A program made the translations under genes and the position numbers. DNA of 50,857 nucleotides. Source: JADFRG01 sp964590515 (GTDB taxonomy: Bacteria > Chloroflexota > Anaerolineae > Anaerolineales > E44-bin32). A model generated the notes under the pieces. That model had not been told where the DNA came from and searched no databases. It saw only the letters and a list, made by a program, of their open reading frames with translations. This document shows positions 39,408 to 48,789 of the stretch, piece by piece. Each line of letters starts with the position of its first letter. Within the stretch, counting starts at the first letter, position 1. The stretch spans positions 1 through 50,857 of the forward strand of contig CAZPZD010000012.1 of assembly GCA_964590515.1 (NCBI GenBank). Direction: 5' to 3'.

Positions 39408-40688
39408 ATGGCTCACGGACCGGCGGCCCTTCGCGAAGCCCAGCAGCTCGAGCGCCTGCTCGAAATCGGACGGAACCTCAGCTCCAACCTGGATCTGCCC
39501 TCACTCTTGGGTTCGATCATTGCGGTGGCCGCTGAGATTACCGGCAGCGAGGGGGCCTCCATCCTGCTCTATGATCCGGCGGCTCGCCTGTTGCGCTTTG
39601 AAGCCATTCCCCCCAACCAGAATCCTGCGCTCAAGAAGATCAGCGTCCCGGTCGACTCCAGCGTTGCCGGATGGGTCTTCAGCTCCGCCTCCCCGCTGAT
39701 CATCAACGACGCCGGGTCGGATGCCCGGATCTACCGAGAAGTCGATCGGCAGATCCGTTTTGATACCCGCTCGATTCTGGGCGTGCCGCTCATTGTGAAG
39801 CAGGAACCGATTGGCGTCCTGGAGGCAGTCAACAAGCTCGCCGGTCAGGATTATACCGAGCCCGATCAGGTCGCTTTGGAGACCCTGGCGGCCCAGGCTG
39901 CAATCGCGATCGAGAATGCCCGGCTGCTGGCCAAGTTGCAAGCGGCGAATCTGGAACTGAACCGGTTAGACCGGATGAAGTCGGATTTCATTGCAATCGC
40001 CTCCCATGAGTTGCGTACCCCGCTTGGCCTGATCCTCGGCCACGCGACTTTCCTGACCGAACTGGTCGATGAACAGCATCGAGATCAGCTCGAGGTGATC
40101 GTCCGCAGCGCGGAACGGTTGAAGGCCATCGTGGAAGACATGGCCCGGATCTCACACCAAGAGGAGGGTCAGTCACGAGTGCGCCGCCTGCCCTTCTCGA
40201 TGGGCATACTGATCGAAACCCTCGTGTCACGCTTTCGACAGCTGGCGAAAGAGAAAAAGATCGAGTTAGATTTCGACGCCCCCGCCGGGGAATCGCTCAT
40301 GGTGGAGGGGGATCGGGACAAGATTGAGATCGCCTTGACCAATCTAATCCGCAATGCGATCGCCTTCACCGACGAGGGCGGTCAGGTGGGGGTGATGGCA
40401 GAGAGCTCCGAGGACTACCTCAAAGTCTTCGTGGCCGACTCCGGCATCGGGATTCCGGCCGGTGATATCGACCGGGTGTTCCAGCGCTTCTACCAGGTTG
40501 AATCCCATCTGACCCGCAAGCACGGCGGGATGGGGCTAGGTCTCTCAATCGCCAAGGCGATGGTCGAAATGCATCACGGCCAGATCTGGTGCGAAAGCAA
40601 GGAGGGGGTGGGCAGTCTGTTCTGCATCATGCTCCCGGTGACCGCCGCCAAGGCCGAGGCCGCTTCGAAAGTGTTCACCTCGATCTAG
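39408..40688 (+). CDS. GAF-domain sensor histidine kinase
   Basis: A 426-residue soluble kinase without membrane segments. Residues 15-170 form a GAF domain (EITGSEGASILLYDP, SILGVPLIVKQEPIGVLEAVN), a cytoplasmic small-ligand or redox sensor. Then follow a coiled coil, the HisKA helix with the phosphorylated histidine (IAIASHELRTPL), and a complete HATPase (NLIRNAIAFTDEGG, DSGIGIP, GGMGLGLSIAK). No response regulator is adjacent; the tRNA follows. Its partner must be encoded elsewhere. Confidence 0.94.
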   Translation: MAHGPAALREAQQLERLLEIGRNLSSNLDLPSLLGSIIAVAAEITGSEGASILLYDPAARLLRFEAIPPNQNPALKKISVPVDSSVAGWVFSSASPLIINDAGSDARIYREVDRQIRFDTRSILGVPLIVKQEPIGVLEAVNKLAGQDYTEPDQVALETLAAQAAIAIENARLLAKLQAANLELNRLDRMKSDFIAIASHELRTPLGLILGHATFLTELVDEQHRDQLEVIVRSAERLKAIVEDMARISHQEEGQSRVRRLPFSMGILIETLVSRFRQLAKEKKIELDFDAPAGESLMVEGDRDKIEIALTNLIRNAIAFTDEGGQVGVMAESSEDYLKVFVADSGIGIPAGDIDRVFQRFYQVESHLTRKHGGMGLGLSIAKAMVEMHHGQIWCESKEGVGSLFCIMLPVTAAKAEAASKVFTSI

Positions 40689-40717
40689 CCTCTCCGGTTA
40701 ATTGGGTCTGACCGCGG

Positions 40718-40726
40718 GGTATAATC
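40718..40726 (+). promoter_or_regulatory. -10 element of the tRNA-Pro gene
   Basis: GGTATAATC ends eight bases before the tRNA 5' end, ideal for transcription starting close to the mature end. A -35 is not clear. Confidence 0.5.
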
Positions 40727-40733
40727 CGGTCGT

Positions 40734-40810
40734 CGGGGCGTGGCTCAGCCCGGTAGAGCGCACGGTTCGGGTCCGTGAGGTCGAGAGTTCAAATCTCTCC
40801 GCCCCGACCA
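40734..40810 (+). tRNA. tRNA-Pro (anticodon CGG)
   Basis: A 77-base cloverleaf. The acceptor stem pairs CGGGGCG (40734-40740) with CGCCCCG (40800-40806), followed by discriminator A and an encoded CCA. The anticodon arm is CACGG-TTCGGGT-CCGTG, so the anticodon is CGG and reads the CCG proline codon. The T arm is GAGAG-TTCAAAT-CTCTC. The gene matches a genome rich in CCG codons and Pro-rich proteins. Confidence 0.96.
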
Positions 40811-40858
40811 GCAAGATACCAGACACGAGACTGCCGAAGCCGTCCGGGTTTCGGTGGT

Positions 40859-41215
40859 TTGTTTGTTACCCTGCGCAACTTCGCGATCATCTTCTTTCTC
40901 GTAAGTCTGTGCGTCGCCTGCAGTCCCGCCGGCCCGGTCCTGGAGACGCGGGGCAAGCTGGTCTTTACCGAACACTGCGCCCCCTGCCACTCGCTCGACC
41001 CAGGAGTCGTCATCGTCGGGCCAGCGCTCGCCGGTTTGGTCGGCCGGGCGAACGCTCAAGGCACCGAGCCTCGGTCGTTCCTGGAACGGGCCATCCTCAC
41101 CCCCTCCGCCGAGATCGTGCCCGGGTTCCAGAATCTGATGCCCGCAGATTTCGAGCGCCGGCTGAGCCCCGCGGATCGGGAGGCGCTGTTCGCCTTCCTG
41201 CTAACTCTCGAGTAG
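40859..41215 (+). CDS. Small monoheme cytochrome c, probably membrane-anchored
   Basis: A 118-residue protein. The N-terminal hydrophobic stretch (FAIIFFLVSLCVAC) is a signal or lipoprotein anchor; the cysteine before SPAG could be lipidated, although the box (CVAC) is atypical. The heme motif is CAPCH (Cys40, Cys43, His44) and the distal methionine is likely in QNLMPADFERRL. It carries electrons outside the membrane. The TTG at 40859 is inferred from the position of the signal; no strong ribosome site is seen. It lies 48 bases after the tRNA. Confidence 0.85.
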   Translation: MFVTLRNFAIIFFLVSLCVACSPAGPVLETRGKLVFTEHCAPCHSLDPGVVIVGPALAGLVGRANAQGTEPRSFLERAILTPSAEIVPGFQNLMPADFERRLSPADREALFAFLLTLE

Positions 41216-41226
41216 CGGCTGACCGA

Positions 41227-42360
41227 TCAAAACCACGGTTGGAAACTGGCCGCATATCCGGTCAGCTCGACGTAGCCTCGCCCGCTGACCGTACCGGTCA
41301 CTTCCACAGCTCCTTCCCAATAGATGATCGACAGCCGATTCTCCTGGTCCGGCAGCAGAGGCCGCAGTTCGAGCTCCAAGTGTTCGTCGAGCAACACGAT
41401 CCGCCAGCCGGACGGATACTCAGAATCCGACAGGCGGCTGCTCCAAGTCCCCAGCGTTTCGATCTCGAAATCCGCCGCAGACAACCAGACAGCTCGGCCG
41501 TCCTCCCCCACTAAGGTTCCTCCCCCGACCAGGACATCCCGGCCAGACCGCACCTGATAGAGCATCAGTTCTCGACCATCGTCGAGCTGCAGCCCAAACC
41601 AATCCCAGCCCGTGGCGGCGGCGGGCAAAACGCTGCTTCCCCACTCATGATCGAACCAGCTCGATCCCCGGACCTCGAGCTGCTCTCCCCGCACCCACAG
41701 GGTTCCCTCGGTCTGCAGCGCCGGGAAACTGAAGTAGTAGCTGGCGTCCGTCGATGCGACTCCCTTCGGGCTGAGGCCACCCGGTCCGTGTGCGACCAGT
41801 GGCTGCTCGGCTTCCAGGCGGAGATCGAGTCCAATGTCCTGCTCTCGGGCCCGGAGCCGGAGGCTCGACCCCGCTGCATCGACCGCCGCTACCGACCAAT
41901 CTTCAAGGTAAACCCGGTATGGCTCGCCGCTGGCACCCGCCAACCCATCCACCCCCCGGCTGAATCGTTCAAAGGAGCGATGCTCGGCGAGGGAGGCGTC
42001 GGTGAGTGCTAAATGCGCGAAGTAGATTTGATTCGAGCCAAACTGGGATGTACGGTGGGCGAGCCCCGGGGTCATCCCCCGGCGGAAGAGGGTCAGCTGA
42101 TAGCCATAGCGATGCCCGATCTCCGATTCCAGGTTGCCGGTGTAGTACCACCACTCGGTCTGGAAGTCGAAGTGGGGGCCGTGATCGCCCGGCGAACTGA
42201 ATTCCAGAGGGTCGAGAGCGTCCTTGAATTCCGGGCCACTGGGGGCAGGGGCCAAGCTGAGCGACGGCGGAGGGTCTGCTTCAAACTGGCAGCCGCTCAG
42301 CAGCGAAGCAATGCCAAGGCCGATTGCAACCTCACCGGCGGCGAGGGCGAAGCGTCTCAT
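41227..42360 (-). CDS. CrtC/AttH-like lipoprotein
   Basis: A 377-residue lipoprotein: signal ending SLLSGC (Cys24), then a lipocalin-like double-barrel domain. Features of the CrtC/AttH family are FQTEWWYYTGNL, the YGYQLTLFRRG segment and the GSSWFDHEWGSS motif with conserved His and Asp. Relatives include carotenoid hydratases and AttH, which accompanies ABC transporters. It is the third gene of a unit with an ABC ATPase and an FtsX-type permease (6-base spacing), so it probably works with that exporter rather than as a carotenoid enzyme. Confidence 0.88.
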   Translation of the reverse strand: MRRFALAAGEVAIGLGIASLLSGCQFEADPPPSLSLAPAPSGPEFKDALDPLEFSSPGDHGPHFDFQTEWWYYTGNLESEIGHRYGYQLTLFRRGMTPGLAHRTSQFGSNQIYFAHLALTDASLAEHRSFERFSRGVDGLAGASGEPYRVYLEDWSVAAVDAAGSSLRLRAREQDIGLDLRLEAEQPLVAHGPGGLSPKGVASTDASYYFSFPALQTEGTLWVRGEQLEVRGSSWFDHEWGSSVLPAAATGWDWFGLQLDDGRELMLYQVRSGRDVLVGGGTLVGEDGRAVWLSAADFEIETLGTWSSRLSDSEYPSGWRIVLLDEHLELELRPLLPDQENRLSIIYWEGAVEVTGTVSGRGYVELTGYAASFQPWF

Positions 42361-42366
42361 AGCTGC

Positions 42367-44874
42367 CTATTCCCCAGCAAGGGCCTGAGCCAGGGGTAGT
42401 CGGCGCAGTCGGGCGGTCGGGTAGACCGCGGCCGCCAGGGAGGCCCCGACTCCGACGACCATCGCCTGGATAAAAGGAAGCCACTGCAACTCGAGCTGGA
42501 TCGTCCACCCAAAGGATCGCGCATCAATGACCTCGATGAGCAGAATGGCCAAGAGCAATCCGGTCGGCATTGCCAGCAGGGAAGCCGTCAGCCCCATGAG
42601 ACCGCTTTCAATGAACACCAACCGCGCCAGGCCTGCAGGTGTCAGCCCGAGGGCGCTCAGGGTCGCAAATTCTCTCGATCGTTCCAGCAGGAGCGCCAGG
42701 AGCGCGCCGAGCACTCCGAAGAATGCGACGACCACTGCCAGCAGACGCAGGGCAGCCGTGATGGCGAAGGTCCGATCGAAAATCGCCAGAGCCTGCTCGC
42801 GGACCTTAGCGTTGATCCGTACCTCGAGCCCGGTCCCCTCCAAGGAAACTCGAACTCGCTCGGCGAGTTCGGCCGGCTCGACCCCTACTTCGGCGGTAAT
42901 CCCGACCGACGAGATCGCCGGGTCGTCCCAGTTGACCAAATAGACCTCACGACTCATCAAGACCGTCCCACGGTCGGTCGAATAATCGTAGAACACACCG
43001 GCCACCGGGAATGGCTTCGCCCCATGATCGGTGCTCAAAGTTATCAAGCGCCCGACCGGATGCCGGCTGGCCAGGCTCTCGCTCACCAGCACCGCCCCGG
43101 CGCGCACTTGCTCCCACACCTCCGAAGCACTGCCGTGAGCGAGCCGGTACAAATCGGCATCCCGAACACGACTTGGGTCGACGGCCGAGAGATGGAATTC
43201 GCCGAACTCGCTATCGACCAACACCGCCCGGATGGCTTCCACCGCAGCTACCCCCGGTATCGCAGCCAGGCGGGTCTCGAGCTGGGGAGAGAGCGAGGCC
43301 ATCGGTCGAGTGCCGCTCGTGGCGGGAGAACCGACATACAAATCGGATTGCAAAGTAAGGTTTAGCCAATTCTCGACCGTCGAGCGAAAACTGACGATCA
43401 TCAGAGTTACCCCGACCGCTACTGAGAGGGCCACCGTGAGGGCAGCTAACGCCGGACCGGTTCGGCTGCTATGGCGGGGCAGACTTCCCGCCGCGATCCG
43501 AACCAGCAGTCGCCTCGGTGCAGCCCGCGATGCCAGGGCCACTGCCCAAATGGCAAGCGGAGCCAGGAGGGCGATCCCGGCCAGAATCGCCAATATTGAA
43601 GCGAAACTCCACATTAATGAAGCCCGGCTGAGTTGGAACCCAAGCGCCCCGACGGAGGCGACCCCGACACCGGCGACCGTGAGCGGGAGCAACCGACTGG
43701 TAGCCCGACCTTCGGCGGTACTTCGGCGCCACACCTCCACCGGGGGTACCCTGGCGGCCTCGATGGCCGGCGCCAGCGCAGCCAGCAATCCGGCGCCGAG
43801 CCCCAGCCCCGCCCCCTTGACAGCCAGGGCCGGGGTCAGCGGCATATCCTTCACTGCGGTGAGGAAGTAGAAGTCGCGGATTGTCTGCGAGACCAGGTCG
43901 ACGGCACCCCGAGCCATGAGAAAACCAAGGCCGATTCCAATGGCCGAACCAACCAGTGAGAGGAGCGCCGCCTCCGTGAGCACCATTCGAAGGATCTGGT
44001 CGCCGGTGCTTCCGATCGCCCGGAGAGTTCCCAGCATCGGTCGCCGGCGAAGGACGGAAAAGGTCATCGTGTTGTAGATCAGAAAAGAACCCACGACCAA
44101 CGCCAGCAGGCTGAGGGCGGTCAGGTTCGTGCGAAAGGCCGCCGTGAGCTGATTGGCTGCCTCGACCTGCTGACCGGAAGACTCCAGCCGAACGCCGGCA
44201 GGAAGTTGAGCGGCCAGCTCGGCCGCCGAGGCGGGGTCTAGGATCAAGTCTATTCGGCTTAACTTACCGATCATCCCCAGCAGTTCCTGCGCGCTGGCGA
44301 TATCCATGACCAGCAGATCGCTAGCCCCGAGCGCAGTTTTCCCGGTCAGCACCCCAAAGATGGTGACTGCGACCAGCCGATCCCCGGTCTGAACCTGCAA
44401 TCGGTCTTGTGGCTGCAAGGCATACGATTCGGCGAACTGCTGGGTGATGATCGCCATGGCCGGCTCGGTCAGGAACGGGGCGAAATCCGGTTGGAAAGCC
44501 GAGCGCAAGTCGAGGTCCGACCGGAACGGGGCCTCCGCAAAGAGATCGATCCCTAGCACTCGGATCGGGCGCAGGCTCAGTTCGGGGAGGGCCGCGATCC
44601 CTTCCACGATCGGGGCGGCAGCCCGCAGGCCGCGGCCGACCCTCAACTCGGCGTAGAGGGTCTCCGGCAGGCCGGCCGGCCCTCCAACGACCCGATGAGT
44701 CGCCGCCCCCGCGACGGATTGGGCGCTGAGTTCGAACCCATGTTGAGCGCTCGTATTAGCCAGGTCGATCGCGACCACGACCGCCACACCGAGCCCAAGG
44801 CTGAGCACGACCAACCCGGTCTGGAGCGGCCTCCGAATCAGATCTCGCACACCGGCCCGGATCAGGGTTCGCAT
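42367..44874 (-). CDS. ABC transporter permease with two FtsX domains
   Basis: An 835-residue membrane protein with ten hydrophobic helices: one at the N-terminus (GLVVLSLGLGVAVVVAIDLA), an outer domain, three helices in the first FtsX core, four in the centre, and a second FtsX core at the C-terminus. The layout matches the AttG/YbbP/LolC-type permeases that export lipoproteins or other extracytoplasmic substrates, or that drive periplasmic mechanical work. It stands between its ATPase and the CrtC/AttH-like lipoprotein. Substrate unknown. Confidence 0.9.
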   Translation of the reverse strand: MRTLIRAGVRDLIRRPLQTGLVVLSLGLGVAVVVAIDLANTSAQHGFELSAQSVAGAATHRVVGGPAGLPETLYAELRVGRGLRAAAPIVEGIAALPELSLRPIRVLGIDLFAEAPFRSDLDLRSAFQPDFAPFLTEPAMAIITQQFAESYALQPQDRLQVQTGDRLVAVTIFGVLTGKTALGASDLLVMDIASAQELLGMIGKLSRIDLILDPASAAELAAQLPAGVRLESSGQQVEAANQLTAAFRTNLTALSLLALVVGSFLIYNTMTFSVLRRRPMLGTLRAIGSTGDQILRMVLTEAALLSLVGSAIGIGLGFLMARGAVDLVSQTIRDFYFLTAVKDMPLTPALAVKGAGLGLGAGLLAALAPAIEAARVPPVEVWRRSTAEGRATSRLLPLTVAGVGVASVGALGFQLSRASLMWSFASILAILAGIALLAPLAIWAVALASRAAPRRLLVRIAAGSLPRHSSRTGPALAALTVALSVAVGVTLMIVSFRSTVENWLNLTLQSDLYVGSPATSGTRPMASLSPQLETRLAAIPGVAAVEAIRAVLVDSEFGEFHLSAVDPSRVRDADLYRLAHGSASEVWEQVRAGAVLVSESLASRHPVGRLITLSTDHGAKPFPVAGVFYDYSTDRGTVLMSREVYLVNWDDPAISSVGITAEVGVEPAELAERVRVSLEGTGLEVRINAKVREQALAIFDRTFAITAALRLLAVVVAFFGVLGALLALLLERSREFATLSALGLTPAGLARLVFIESGLMGLTASLLAMPTGLLLAILLIEVIDARSFGWTIQLELQWLPFIQAMVVGVGASLAAAVYPTARLRRLPLAQALAGE

Positions 44875-44922
44875 GAGGAAAGGGTACCCCGCACCCGGCC
44901 GGCGTGCCTCGGGCGAGCGACC

Positions 44923-45618
44923 TTACGATTCGAGCGGAGCAGCATCTGAAACCAGTCGGCCATCGACCAGAGCCAGCCGCAGATCCGCCTCTGCGGCAAT
45001 TCGATGGCTGTGAGTGGCGAGCAGCACAGTAACCGCTCGCTCCCGCATCATGCGGCGCATCAATCCGATCACCGCCTCCCCGGTCAGGCGGTCTAGATTG
45101 CCGGTCGGTTCATCGGCTAGCACGAGAGCCGGCTGCTCGACCAAGGCTCGTGCAATGGCCACTCGCTGCTGTTCGCCCCCGGAGAGCCGGTCTGGGAAAT
45201 CTGATTGCCGGTCATCCAGGCCGACTTCGCGGAGCAGGTGGCGGGCCCGCTCGCTCGCCTCGGGCACCGGCCGTCCCGCCAGCTCGGCGGGCAACCGGAC
45301 GTTTTCCAGCACGGTGAGAGTGGGGATTAAGTTGAAGAACTGAAAGACGAATCCGAGCTGCTGCCTACGAAATAGGGCCCGCTGGCGAGGGCTCATCTGG
45401 GTTACCAGCTGACCGGCGATGCGGATCTCGCCAGAAGTCGGGTCATCCAGCCCGGCGATTAGATTGAGCAGGGTGGACTTGCCGCTCCCGCTCCGGCCCC
45501 GGACGACGATGATCTGGCCCGGGTAGATTTTGGCGTTGAGGTCGTTCAGGACGACCCGGGACTGGCCGGCTTCTCGATAGACCTTGGTGAGATGCTCAAG
45601 CTCGACCAGTGGCCCCAT
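44923..45618 (-). CDS. ABC transporter ATP-binding protein
   Basis: A 231-residue MacB/LolD-type ATPase. Walker A is GRSGSGKS, the signature is LSGGEQQRVAIARAL, Walker B is ALVLADEPTGNLD and the switch histidine is in LLATHSH. It powers the FtsX-type permease encoded downstream. The ATG at 45618 follows the pckA stop with one base between, so it may be read through from pckA. The permease starts 48 bases after its stop. Confidence 0.95.
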   Translation of the reverse strand: MGPLVELEHLTKVYREAGQSRVVLNDLNAKIYPGQIIVVRGRSGSGKSTLLNLIAGLDDPTSGEIRIAGQLVTQMSPRQRALFRRQQLGFVFQFFNLIPTLTVLENVRLPAELAGRPVPEASERARHLLREVGLDDRQSDFPDRLSGGEQQRVAIARALVEQPALVLADEPTGNLDRLTGEAVIGLMRRMMRERAVTVLLATHSHRIAAEADLRLALVDGRLVSDAAPLES

Positions 45619-45619
45619 C

Positions 45620-47215
45620 CTACGACTGGGGGCCGGCTGCCAGGACCTCCGCCGAAACATTCCCGGCGAAACGGGAAAACCGCTCCCTAAACAAGCCAGC
45701 CAGTTGCCTGGCCTTTCCTTCGTAGGCGGCCGGATCTTCCCAGGTGGCCTGCGGGTTCAGTACGTTGTCCGGAACCTGCGGACAACGCTCAGGGACCTTC
45801 AGCCCGAAAAAAGGCTCGGTCTTGGTCGGGACTCGATCTAGTTCGCCCAGAATCGCAGCTGCAACCATCGCTCGGGTGTACGGGAGCTCCATGCGCCGAC
45901 CGACGCCGTAAGGACCTCCGGTCCAACCGGTGTTGATCAGCCAGATCGCGGCCTTGTGCCGCTGGATCTTTTCTGACAACAGGTCGGCATAGCGGGTCGG
46001 ATGGAGGGCGAGGAACGGCTCGCCGAAACATGCCGAAAAGGTCGCCTGGGGCTCCACCCCCAAACCCTTTTCGGTCCCGGCGAGCTTGGAGGTGTAGCCG
46101 GCGAGAAAATAGTACTGCGCCTGCTCCGGAGTCAGCCGTGAGATCGGCGGCAGCACTCCAGAGGCATCTGCGGTCAGGAAGAACACTGTGGCGGGGTGGC
46201 CACCGCTCCCCTCCGGGACATAGTTATCCACCGCCTCCAAGGAGTAACCGGCCCGAGTGTTCTCGGTCAGGCTGTCGTCATCCAGGTCGACCCGGCGGCT
46301 GGCATCGTCCATGACGACGTTTTCCAGCACTGTGCCAAAGTCATGAACTGCCTCCCAGATCACCGGCTCGTATTTCGCGCTCAGGCGGATGGTCTTTGCG
46401 TAGCACCCGCCTTCGAAATTGAAGACCCCTTGGTCGCTCCATCCGTGTTCGTCGTCGCCGATCAAGCGCCGGACTGGATCCGAGGCTAGGGTGGTCTTCC
46501 CCGTTCCAGACAAGCCAAAGAAGAGCGCCACGTCGCCGGTCGGGCCTTGGTTGGCGGAGCAGTGCATGGACAGTACGCCTTGCAGCGGCAGGCGGTAGTT
46601 CATCACCGTGAAAAGGGACTTCTTGATTTCCCCGGCGTAGCTCGTCCCCCCGATCAGGGCGAGCCCCCGTTCAAAGTTCAGGACGATGAAGACTTCCGAA
46701 TTTGTTCCGTCGCGGGCCGGATCCGCCATAAGGCCTGGCGCGTGCAGCACCGTGAACTGAGGGACGTGATCCGCCAAACTTTCGATCGCAGGTCGAAGGA
46801 ACATGTTGCGGGCAAACAGGCTATGCCAGGCGCTGTCACTCACTATCCGGATCGGGATTCGATACTCCGGCAGGGCCCCCACTGCCAGGTCTTGAACGTA
46901 GAGCGGCTTCGAGTCAAGATAGCGGGCTACCCGCGCATGCAGCGCCTCGAAGCGGTCCGGCTCGAAGGGCTGGTTGACATTTCCCCACCAGACCTGCTCG
47001 ATGCTCGAGCCCTCGCGGACCACAAACTTATCCCTCGGCGCCCGGCCGGTATGGGAACCGGTTCTGACGACGATCGCCCCGGAATCTGAGATCTGGCCCT
47101 CTGCCCGTCGGGCGATATGCTCGACCAGGGCCGGGGCCGTCAGGCTCCAGTAGACCGGCTGTCCATTGTTGAGCCCGTGGTGTTCGAGCCCGTAACGGCT
47201 AGGGGAATCGCTCAT
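45620..47215 (-). CDS. pckA: Phosphoenolpyruvate carboxykinase (ATP)
   Basis: A 531-residue enzyme that converts oxaloacetate and ATP to phosphoenolpyruvate, for gluconeogenesis. It has the family segment IVVRTGSHTGRAPRDKFVV, the GGTSYAGEIKKSLFTVMNY motif and the kinase loop FGLSGTGKTTLASDP; it is of the ATP type. The start at 47215 has AGGAG upstream. The leader region (47216-47382) has one possible extended -10 (TGATAAGAT on the minus strand near 47308) and nothing else I recognise. The ABC ATPase gene follows directly. Confidence 0.97.
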   Translation of the reverse strand: MSDSPSRYGLEHHGLNNGQPVYWSLTAPALVEHIARRAEGQISDSGAIVVRTGSHTGRAPRDKFVVREGSSIEQVWWGNVNQPFEPDRFEALHARVARYLDSKPLYVQDLAVGALPEYRIPIRIVSDSAWHSLFARNMFLRPAIESLADHVPQFTVLHAPGLMADPARDGTNSEVFIVLNFERGLALIGGTSYAGEIKKSLFTVMNYRLPLQGVLSMHCSANQGPTGDVALFFGLSGTGKTTLASDPVRRLIGDDEHGWSDQGVFNFEGGCYAKTIRLSAKYEPVIWEAVHDFGTVLENVVMDDASRRVDLDDDSLTENTRAGYSLEAVDNYVPEGSGGHPATVFFLTADASGVLPPISRLTPEQAQYYFLAGYTSKLAGTEKGLGVEPQATFSACFGEPFLALHPTRYADLLSEKIQRHKAAIWLINTGWTGGPYGVGRRMELPYTRAMVAAAILGELDRVPTKTEPFFGLKVPERCPQVPDNVLNPQATWEDPAAYEGKARQLAGLFRERFSRFAGNVSAEVLAAGPQS

Positions 47216-47382
47216 GACTCTGCTCCTGCCTCTTCCGCCCGCCACATGGCGCACGATGTCATGCAATGGCGACCACGCCCCCCAGCTCCCACGCCGGGCG
47301 GCGACCGATCTTATCATGGACCATGGTCACCGCGATCCCGCAGGTCGCCAGGTCCGGCCCCCTGTCCGGGCCAACGGTCCTC

Positions 47383-48789
47383 CTAGCCCGCCGGCTCGAG
47401 CTCGATCGTCGCGCGGTCGAGCACTTCATCATCCAGGTTAATCGCTTCGACCGAGATGCGGTCAGCGGTGATTTCAAGCAAGACGAAGTGGGTTTGCATC
47501 GCGAATGTTTGACTGCCGGGCACAAGTCCGGATTCCGGGTACAGGGTCCTCGAGCCGCCGCCACTGACAACGTAAGTGATGCCGTTGAACATGATTCGCT
47601 CGTAGTTGTGGTCGTGACCGGAGAGGACCAGTGGGACCCCGGCGGCTTCGAATCGGGGCAGCCATTCGGCGGCGAGCACGATGCCATCGTTTCGATGGAG
47701 CCCGCTGGTGAACGGCGGAGTGTGGAAAACCGGAATCGAAAACCGGAAGCTCGGGTCGGCCAGCCGCTCCCCCAGCCAGGCGGTCTGCGACGCCCGGCCT
47801 GCTGCGCCGTGGAAGACCTGCGAGTCCAGCATCAAGAACTGAATCCCGGCTGCCGAGAAGGAATACCAGGACTCGTTGGCGCTGCCCTGGATTCCGACGC
47901 CGGCAAAGGCGTAGAAGTAGAAGGGCCGGTCTAGCCAATAGGTTTCCCGGTCGTATTCATGATTGCCGAGGACCGGGTAGACCGGCAGGGTGGTCAGCAG
48001 GGGTTCCAGGCTCCGGAAGTACTTCTTGGCGTACCCCTCGAACAGGTCCTCGTCTTCATTGAGTCGATAGGCCAGATCTCCGGTGTGGAGGACGAAATCC
48101 AGCCGGTAGCTGGCCATGAGTTCGGCGAGATCGTGAGTGGTGGATTGGCCATATCCGCTGTCCCCGATGACCCCGATCCGCAGCCCCGGCGGATCCAACG
48201 CGGGGGTTTCAAAGGACAAATCGCCCCAACGGCTGCCAAAGAGCCAGGGGGCACGCAAATCGGCGAGGCTCTCCCCCAGCCCAACCCGTACTTGATATTC
48301 GGCTCCAGGGGTAAGTCCCACGAGTTCGATCTGTTGGCGGGAGCTCTCTAGGTCGAGCGCTTGGAGGAACCAGCCGGCTGCCGCGGCCGCAGTCGGCCGA
48401 TACAGCAAGTACCCGGCGGCCGGCAGCTCCAACTCAAAGAAGAAGATGGCCGAATCGGGGGTGACATGGCGCAGGGTCGGCGGAATCCGGTAGCCGACCT
48501 GGGCGGCCGCCGGGTTGTAACCAATCTCGGTTGCGAGAGTGGCGGTCGGGATCGCAGTGGCCGTAGCCGTGGGGCTCGGCGACGGGGTCGGGATCGGCGG
48601 CGGCCCTGTAACCAGGACAGGGACTGGTGAAGGGAGCAGGCTGGGACTCGGAGACGGTGCAAGAGTGGCTTGCTGCGGGGTTGAGGTCTGGGCTGGGTTA
48701 AACGGCAGGTCTGCTCTGGAGCAAGCCAGAACTGTCAAACCCCCGACCAATGCCAGCCGGGAAAGTCCCTTGAGTCCGAATCCAATCAA
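47383..48789 (-). CDS. Purple acid phosphatase-like metallophosphoesterase, lipoprotein
   Basis: A 468-residue exported enzyme. The N-terminus is a lipoprotein signal (LVGGLTVLACSRAD), then a Pro/Ser/Thr linker (about residues 30-85), a fibronectin-like domain (about 95-190) and a metallophosphatase domain. The metal ligands are in GVIGDSGYG, LHTGDLAYR, PVLGNHEYD, FHTPPF and SGHDHNYER. The order resembles purple acid phosphatases. It should release phosphate from organic esters outside the cell. Its start overlaps the stop of the yabN gene by four bases. Confidence 0.9.
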   Translation of the reverse strand: MIGFGLKGLSRLALVGGLTVLACSRADLPFNPAQTSTPQQATLAPSPSPSLLPSPVPVLVTGPPPIPTPSPSPTATATAIPTATLATEIGYNPAAAQVGYRIPPTLRHVTPDSAIFFFELELPAAGYLLYRPTAAAAAGWFLQALDLESSRQQIELVGLTPGAEYQVRVGLGESLADLRAPWLFGSRWGDLSFETPALDPPGLRIGVIGDSGYGQSTTHDLAELMASYRLDFVLHTGDLAYRLNEDEDLFEGYAKKYFRSLEPLLTTLPVYPVLGNHEYDRETYWLDRPFYFYAFAGVGIQGSANESWYSFSAAGIQFLMLDSQVFHGAAGRASQTAWLGERLADPSFRFSIPVFHTPPFTSGLHRNDGIVLAAEWLPRFEAAGVPLVLSGHDHNYERIMFNGITYVVSGGGSRTLYPESGLVPGSQTFAMQTHFVLLEITADRISVEAINLDDEVLDRATIELEPAG

